NCBI GenBank assembly: GCA_009733575.1
Contig: ML769687.1
Span: forward strand, 1-19,200
Length of the DNA: 19,200 bases
From: Gymnopus androsaceus JB14
Taxonomy: Eukaryota > Basidiomycota > Agaricomycetes > Agaricales > Omphalotaceae
Reading direction: 5' to 3'
How positions within the stretch are numbered: the first letter of the stretch is position 1; each line of letters begins with the position of its first letter. Made by a program: the position numbers and the translations under genes. The notes under the pieces were generated by a model, which ran no database searches, was not told the origin of the DNA, and was given only the letters and a program-made list of their open reading frames with translations. Positions 14,440 to 19,200 of this stretch are shown here, one piece after another.

Positions 14440-15283
14440 TCATGCATCGAGTGGACCAAAAGGGTCACGTAGATGAGGCCAAACTATTGGAGGGCTCAGA
14501 CTCCTATTGTTGTCCCCACTCCGTGGCCCATCTAATTCGGGAAGACGAGGCAGACGGCGTTCTTCAGTGAAAGTATCCTCCAAATGAGCCTGAGATACTC
14601 TCCTCGAGGTCCCCGGCTCCGCAGACGACGAGTCGGAGTCGAACGACGCGATAAAGCGACCATGGGGTAGAAGTGGACCGTGATCCGGATTCGGAGTAGG
14701 ATATTCATATTCGGGAGTGGCACTAATCGATGGCGATGGTCGAAAATGGTTGATGGAACTACTACTCCTACTCTTTGCTGAGAACAAGGAATCTTGCGCA
14801 GTGGCTCCGGAGCTTTTAACATCAAAGCCAGTCTGTATCTGGAACTCGGAGGAAACAGTAACATTGGCGTGAGGCTTTGGATGCCTAGATCTTCGTATTT
14901 GCGGAATATAACCGTGTATCCTCTTTCTGTGACGCGTCAAAGAGCCTGGATCTGCAGTGGTGAAATCGCATTCGGGACAGTTGTTCGTTTTGCTTTTCGT
15001 GCTATGAAACAGGTGAACCGTGTCCCTGAAAAATCTGCGTGAATAGCACCTACTGCGTTCGGATATGAGTGGCAACGTTGCTCTTTTGGAGATTTTCAAA
15101 ATTGCAGCCTGGATAGGGACAGCGGTGCATGCTAAAAAGAAGTTGAATGAGTGAAAACGAGGTAAAAGCGCCGAAAGTTACTGACAGTTTGTGTTTATCG
15201 TTTGAATGAATTCTCATGTGTCTGGGCAAATCCGTCCTATTTGAGACAACTGCGTGGCATACTACAGGGCAAGTGGCAGCCAT
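14440..15283 (-). CDS. three-finger C2H2 zinc-finger protein, three exons
   Basis: A likely nuclear DNA-binding protein. Exons 15283-15186, 15131-15054 and 15001-14440 are joined by a 54-nt intron (donor GTCAGT, acceptor TTTTTAG) and a 52-nt intron (donor GTAGGT, acceptor CATAG); both joins keep the frame and give 245 residues. Three C2H2 fingers fill residues 5-88: C5-x3-C9-x12-H22-x3-H26, C37-x4-C42-x12-H55-x3-H59, and C67-x2-C70-x12-H83-x4-H88. Correct splicing is needed to complete the second finger's last His and the linker HTKSKTNN. Around residues 90-104 there is a basic segment (IPQIRRSRHPKPH), and the remainder is a Ser/Pro-rich, probably disordered tail. The ATG at 15283 is chosen because it lies four residues before finger 1; the frame is open upstream to another ATG at 15349. 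It is the only gene here that reads as intact. Target genes cannot be inferred. Confidence 0.8.
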
Positions 15284-15390
15284 GTTGGCTTCGTTAGGCC
15301 GCCCATCGAAATTGAACAGGTACATAACTGAAACCAATGCGTAACGCACAAAACCCCATGAACACTTAATCGAAATGATACAGTACTAAT

Positions 15391-15767
15391 ATGTTAGATG
15401 ATGAACATCTCAAGGAGCAGGTGCACCAGATTACTAGCTCTATCATTGCCAAACAACTCGACAATGGATGGATTGGACCTGAAACAGATCCTAGCACATG
15501 TGCATTCTGGGCCCGCTATCCAGTTTCATTGGGATTCATGAATCTTGTTGATGCTAATTCAACTTGGGAGGAATCTGTGGTGAACATGTTTGGCAACTTT
15601 GTGGACTACATCATCTTGTCAGCCTACAGAGCAACTACACGGACTATTGGTATCAAGAAGACAATGAGCTGCAGCCAGAAGATTCCATGTGGGGCCGTGT
15701 TTGATATGCAGATATGATTGTTGTTCTACAGTGGCTGTTAGAGAAGCATCCTGTGGGAACATCAGTA
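15391..15767 (+). pseudogene. GH127-like (DUF1680) glycosidase remnant
   Basis: A fragment similar to the middle of fungal GH127/DUF1680 proteins, a family that includes beta-L-arabinofuranosidases. Family-like stretches are DDEHLKEQVHQITSSIIAKQ, DNGWIGPETDPSTCAFWARY and PVSLGFMNLVDANSTW. After a one-step frame change near 15625 it reads SNYTDYWYQEDNELQPEDSM then WGRV, a TGA at 15702-15704, and YADMIVVLQWLLEKHPVGTS. The stop lies where Arg is expected (CGA to TGA). Similarity ends about 15767, where T-rich transposon-like sequence begins. Both ends of the protein, including most of the catalytic domain, are missing, so it cannot be functional. Family identification is from motif memory and is moderately secure. 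Confidence 0.55.
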
Positions 15768-15816
15768 AAATGTACATCGCGGTTTTCGGCCCTTTTTGAT
15801 CCTTTTGCCAATCAGA

Positions 15817-15920
15817 AGTTTTTTTGGACTTATTTTCAGGTACTTTTTTCGAAGTTTTCCTTTTTCAACTCATCTTTTATTAGCTTGTACTTTTTTGAAG
15901 ACTCAAAATACTTTTTTGGA
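15817..15920 (+). repeat. short direct repeats TACTTTTTT-G-A in a T-rich tract
   Basis: Three near-identical words occur at 15841-15854 (TACTTTTTTCGAAG), 15888-15900 (TACTTTTTTGAAG) and 15909-15920 (TACTTTTTTGGA), with a related AAGTTTTTTTGGAC at about 15816-15829. They lie between the glycosidase remnant and the 3' end of the transposon's second gene. Subterminal repeats of this kind are common near DNA-transposon ends, which would make this the left end of the element. I saw no matching set at the right end. Confidence 0.5.
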
Positions 15921-15961
15921 ACTTGTACCGTACGAAGCAACTTTTTATACACAAGTAATAA

Positions 15962-16896
15962 TTATAGTTCTGCTTGCAAGTGAACAAGATCTCGTATAGT
16001 CATCTGTACAGTGCTCTGTACGTGCTTGTGCTTCGATTCCAGTGCTTGATTTGCCCTCTGAAGCCGCTCATTCTCCTTCTCAGTAAACGCACAACGGCTC
16101 TCCGAAAGAGACAACCTTGAATTGGCCAGCTTGCGGGCTGCAGAGGCTGCCTTGAGATTGAGCTCCAAATGACAGCACCGAACATTTGCATCGCGCAATT
16201 CCTTGGACAAGAAGGCAAGGCATCCTTTATATTGACTTTGAGGAGACAGCGGGTTGCCACTTGCATCACGTCGAACCAAGACTGGACCAAGTTCTGAAAC
16301 AGAGCTAATTCAGTTTTTCAATAACACAAGAATATTATCGTAACAACGCACTGTCATCGTGAACAATGCCAGTAATTGATTCCGGTCAATCCCAAAGTTT
16401 TTCATCAGGATCAATCTCAGATGAAACTTCGTGAGATGAACTTGGCAGCATGGTAGATTCAGAGGGCTGAGGAGGCGCTTCTTGTGGCTCTAGTACATTA
16501 GAATGAATTGGAATAGACTCCTGAGTTTCGTCCTGAGTCTGAGAGTCTTCCCGAGAGTCATTCTGAGCCTGAGACTGATCATTTTCATCATCTTTGGTCT
16601 GTTGAACATCCCGATAAATACAAAGCATTAAAAAATTGAATTAGAAAACAGTCAAATTTACCTTGCTATCTTCATTAAGATTTGAAAGAACTGCGATATT
16701 TTTTGGTGAGAACAGCTCTTTTTTGGGGGTAATTTCTGGTGGGGACTGAGATGACGGAACAATGCTAAACAGTGAACGCATGCTTTCAGAGATATGGTTT
16801 TAATTATGAAAGGATATTCTCATACCTGTTACTCCTCTGTTTTTTCGGTGTAGAGGTGTTGTAAGGCCCAATCCAAACATGCTTGGGGGTGCACAT
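15962..16896 (-). pseudogene. four-exon coiled-coil protein of the transposon, single in-frame TGA
   Basis: Exons 16896-16826, 16764-16662, 16598-16352 and 16293-15962 are joined by introns of 61, 63, 58 nt counted as 16825-16765, 16661-16599 and 16351-16294. Every join keeps phase, and the sum is 251 codons including the final TAA at 15964-15962. The only defect is TGA at 16388-16386 (codon 129), flanked by EKLWD and PESITGIVHDD, where CGA (Arg) would restore a sense codon. The start reads MCTPKHVWIGPYNTSTPKKQ; the middle is acidic and Gln/Ser-rich (QSQAQNDSREDSQTQDE); the last exon is a predicted coiled coil (LSKELRDANVRCCHLELNLK through FTEKENERLQRANQALESKH). It lies 82 bases downstream of the transposase stop, in the same orientation, so I take it as the element's accessory gene. 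Function is unknown. Alternatives: stop-codon readthrough, or an unseen intron removing the TGA. Confidence 0.6.
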
Positions 16897-16978
16897 GAGC
16901 GTCGAGAGTCAAGACACAAACGCTGCACCGGCTGATTCATTGATGCCAATTTGATTTCTCAATTGAGTCACATTTTAT

Positions 16979-19064
16979 TCAGAAAGCAATTTCATGAGCA
17001 TGGTAATCTACATATTTATTAACATAGAAAGAAGAATAGGCATCAAGAGAATCAGTAGAGGAGAAGTTTTTTGTAGGTAAACATGAATCACCCGTAACAC
17101 CGATTAAATGAGCACCACAATATAAACAGTCAATGTGAACTACCTTGAGATTGGGTTGTCCTTCTCGATTGAAATTGGGTTCCACCATCCAGAGCCCCGT
17201 TTGATCACAAGGAGCAACACCAACAGTGGAATACCATTGAATTAAAGCACACTCATAGCTCTGACTCTGATGAGTGAAATGAAAGAACATAAAAACTCGG
17301 CCAACCAGCAAACCCTTGAACCCTCCTCGCTGCTATCACCCTCCATGAACACGCAGTTGTACCGTGCAGGACCACCCCGCCATGATCTCACGGAACGAAT
17401 GTGCTCATGGCGCATTCCACCCAGGCCGGACATGTCACTTGGTGTGAAAAAGGTAGCGCGTGCCGAGTGGTGGAGATAAACACGTTGGTTGTTGGCAAGT
17501 TCAGGGCATGAACCAAGAGGAACATCGCAGCCCCTCATACCAGCAGGAGCATCGGGATTTTGTTGGTTGAACAGAAATTAACGGATAAGGACAGGAAGTG
17601 TAGGTTGGTTAACGTATTCAGCAAGGCTAGGTAGAGGGCGAGGTACACCTTGTGCTATGATTTAGAAATGAGCAAAATTTTACTCATGGCAGCAAAAGAT
17701 ACTCACCAGCTCGTTTCGAAAGTTTCACATCACCTTGAGAATAGGGCTCGTCGGAAGGTCCCTCTTCATCATCTTGATCTTCTGAAGGGGGAGGCGGCAG
17801 CGGTAGATTGGAGTGCAGTCGCTTCACTGATTTTGGTGCCATCTTTAGCATTCCCGCTGATTCCACGTCAACTCAATACATTGCCAACTTGTCGAGGTGC
17901 TGGTTGGTGATCAGCATCTGTCCAAGGGCATTGTGCTTGCTTGAACACCGCCATGGGTGTTTGACAGCCTTGATGTGCTTGGACTCAGTAATAGAAGAGC
18001 AAAGTCCATTCGGAGCACCAAACTGTTGGATGAGGAATTGATAATGGACCATGGAGTGCTGCCGCGGCAAAGAAAACCCTTCTGGTCGTACCCCAGTTGT
18101 TCGAAAAATCTCGCGATGTTGGTGAAAACTTGTGAGTGCAACATCCATAGCAGCAAGGGTATCCTCGTCAATCACATCCCGGCAAGCGAGATAACAGAAT
18201 TCGAGAAAATCACGAATAGTTTTCACCATTTTGATGGTACATGCCCTGCAATCGCAGGAAGGAAGATCTAAATAAAAAAAAAATCGGAGATGAACTCGCA
18301 AGCTGTATCTAGAACAATAATCAAAATGAACCTTCATTAAGCCCTTTGAATCATTGCCTGTCCATTGTTTTAAAACCTCATCCCTCATGGAAGTTCCGCA
18401 GGCCAGGGTAAGGTGTAGTAGCAGCGATACTATTCGAGTTCAGAAGGACGTTTATTTGATTCGCAAAAACATACCGCCGGTCTATATCAGCCTTCCGCTC
18501 GTCTGCTTCCCTTTTCAAATATGTCAAGTCCAAGTACTCGAACACCCAGTTGACAAGATGATCCTTGAAAGTCCCTTTAACTAATTGATGCAGGAGGTCC
18601 AGCAAAATCAGTTGGTGAATATCAGCTCTTGGGAATGATGCTGTGAAAGGCTACGATAGATTCATTAGTGATGAATTAAGGTTACTGAATGATTCACGCA
18701 CCCAAAGGTCAGTGACAATTCCATAATCATCCCATAACTCCTTAAACGTACAGCCCTCAGATAAGGAATCAGTATGCTCATGAGATCGACGTCCAGCTGG
18801 AAGTCTATCAAGATCATCCGGAGGAGCCGTACATCTAGGATTTGAATGAGAGCTGCAGAAATTATAGAAGGTAGATTATTCTCACCGAGGGCACCAGTTT
18901 TGTACAATGCAAGTGAGTAGTGCCTGTTCAGGGTAATCGAGATTAAAAAGTACTGCAGGAACGGTAAGCGCACTACTAGCCTGAACTGAGTTAAGCGCAG
19001 AGAAGATCCACAAGATTAGAGCGCTAGCACCAATGAGACGTGAGTGGAAAGCCGTGTGCTCGTA
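16979..19064 (-). pseudogene. Plavaka transposase remnant, 5'-truncated
   Basis: On the - strand the order of motifs matches the C-terminal half or more of Plavaka transposases: LFNLDYPEQALLTCIVQNW (about 18940), RSHEHTDSLSEGCTFKELWD (about 18780), PFTASFPRADIHQLILLDLL then HQLVKGTFKDHLVNWV, KMVKTIRDFLEFCYLACRDV, GVRPEGFSLPRQHSMVHY, FGAPNGLCSSITESKHIKAV, ATFFTPSDMSGLGGMRHEHI, RSWRGGPARYNCVF and the terminal YVNKYVDYHAHEIAF with stop at 16979. Introns are visible, for example after GELWDDY...TDL (about 18708-18658) and after KLSKRAG (about 17703-17652). Breaks: TGA at 18380-18378 and 17875-17873 (both at expected CGA Arg), TAA at 17580-17578 (expected Gln), and one-base frame changes near 18365, 18232 and 17308, mostly in short homopolymers. 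The upstream part including any zinc-binding N-terminus is missing at the 19.07-kb boundary. Not functional as read. Confidence 0.85.
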
Positions 19065-19080
19065 GTGGCCTCAGGAAAAC

Positions 19081-19200
19081 ACTGAAGTCAATGACGATGA
19101 TGACTTCGAAATGGTTCTTGAGGATGGCTTGATGATTCCAGTGAAGACCGTCCACCAAAGAAAGCAAAAGTGAAAAGCCAAAGAAGGGAGAATTGGCGCG
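19081..19200 (+). other. partial acidic then Lys-rich coding-like frame running off the window
   Basis: The frame at 19081 reads TEVNDDDDFEMVLEDGL; one base over, the sequence continues as DDSSEDRPPKKAKVKS to the window end. An acidic stretch followed by a basic nuclear-localisation-like motif (PPKKAKVK) resembles the N-terminal region of some agaric F-box or chromatin proteins, but too little is present to decide. It lies directly at the right border of the transposase remnant and may be host sequence at the junction. Confidence 0.25.

Larger units (their letters stand above)
15770..19070 (-). mobile_element. Plavaka-type DNA transposon remnant
   Basis: This block contains a Plavaka transposase remnant and a second gene in the same orientation downstream of it. 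Plavaka elements are DNA transposons expanded in mushroom-forming fungi. The left limit is set where the glycosidase similarity ends and a T-rich tract with repeated TACTTTTTT words begins; the right limit is where the transposase-like frame stops and an unrelated + strand frame starts. No terminal inverted repeat pair or target-site duplication was found, so the element is probably truncated at its 5' (right) side. Limits are approximate. Confidence 0.65.

Noticed and set aside
14794..15042. 82-codon open frame on the + strand
   Set aside because: Antisense to the third exon of the zinc-finger gene, which has textbook Cys/His spacing.
18665..18973. 102-codon open frame on the - strand
   Set aside because: It is out of frame with the transposase motifs on the same strand (LDYPEQALLTCIVQNW, CTFKELWDDYG), which occupy the same bases.

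Overview
This window looks like nuclear DNA of a filamentous basidiomycete, most likely a mushroom-forming Agaricomycete. The evidence is spliceosomal introns of about 50-70 nt with GT...AG ends, gene families typical of that group (very large fungal START-like protein, agaric-type F-box proteins, Plavaka DNA transposase), and no operons, Shine-Dalgarno sites or tRNA/rRNA genes. All family names rest on recognising translated motifs by eye; no database was searched.

Most of the window is a gene graveyard. From the left: the C-terminal part of a DUF4139-family protein (118-1287, +); an F-box protein remnant whose front lies on the + strand (1569-2230) and whose leucine-rich-like rear lies on the - strand (2228-2696), facing it; an unrecognised - strand coding-like scrap (2723-3030); a rearranged, frameshifted copy of the splicing factor gene prp8 (3549-8390, +) that keeps its introns but lacks its 3' third; and, about 35 bp further on, a decayed copy of a large START-like lipid-binding-type protein (8425-13113, +). 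An 88-bp piece of the prp8 copy (exon end plus intron) also occurs out of order just upstream of it (3460-3547).

Between 13.1 and 14.4 kb there is no intact gene. This stretch holds a dense set of short perfect inverted repeats (13137-13473) and a Pro/Thr-rich broken reading frame. Next comes the only gene that reads as intact: a three-exon, three-finger C2H2 zinc-finger protein (14440-15283, -) of 245 residues.

The right side (about 15.8-19.07 kb) is a Plavaka-type DNA transposon remnant on the - strand. It contains the C-terminal half or more of the transposase (16979-19064) and a downstream four-exon coiled-coil gene (15962-16896) that is open from end to end except for one TGA. A GH127-like glycosidase remnant (15391-15767, +) sits at its left border, and a partial acidic/basic + strand frame starts at its right border.

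Many stop codons in these remnants lie where a CGA, CAA/CAG or TGG codon is expected, so they are one transition away from sense. In the transposon and its left neighbour four of them are CGA-to-TGA type, i.e. at CpG. This suggests old, silenced, decaying sequence in which the zinc-finger gene is an intact island.
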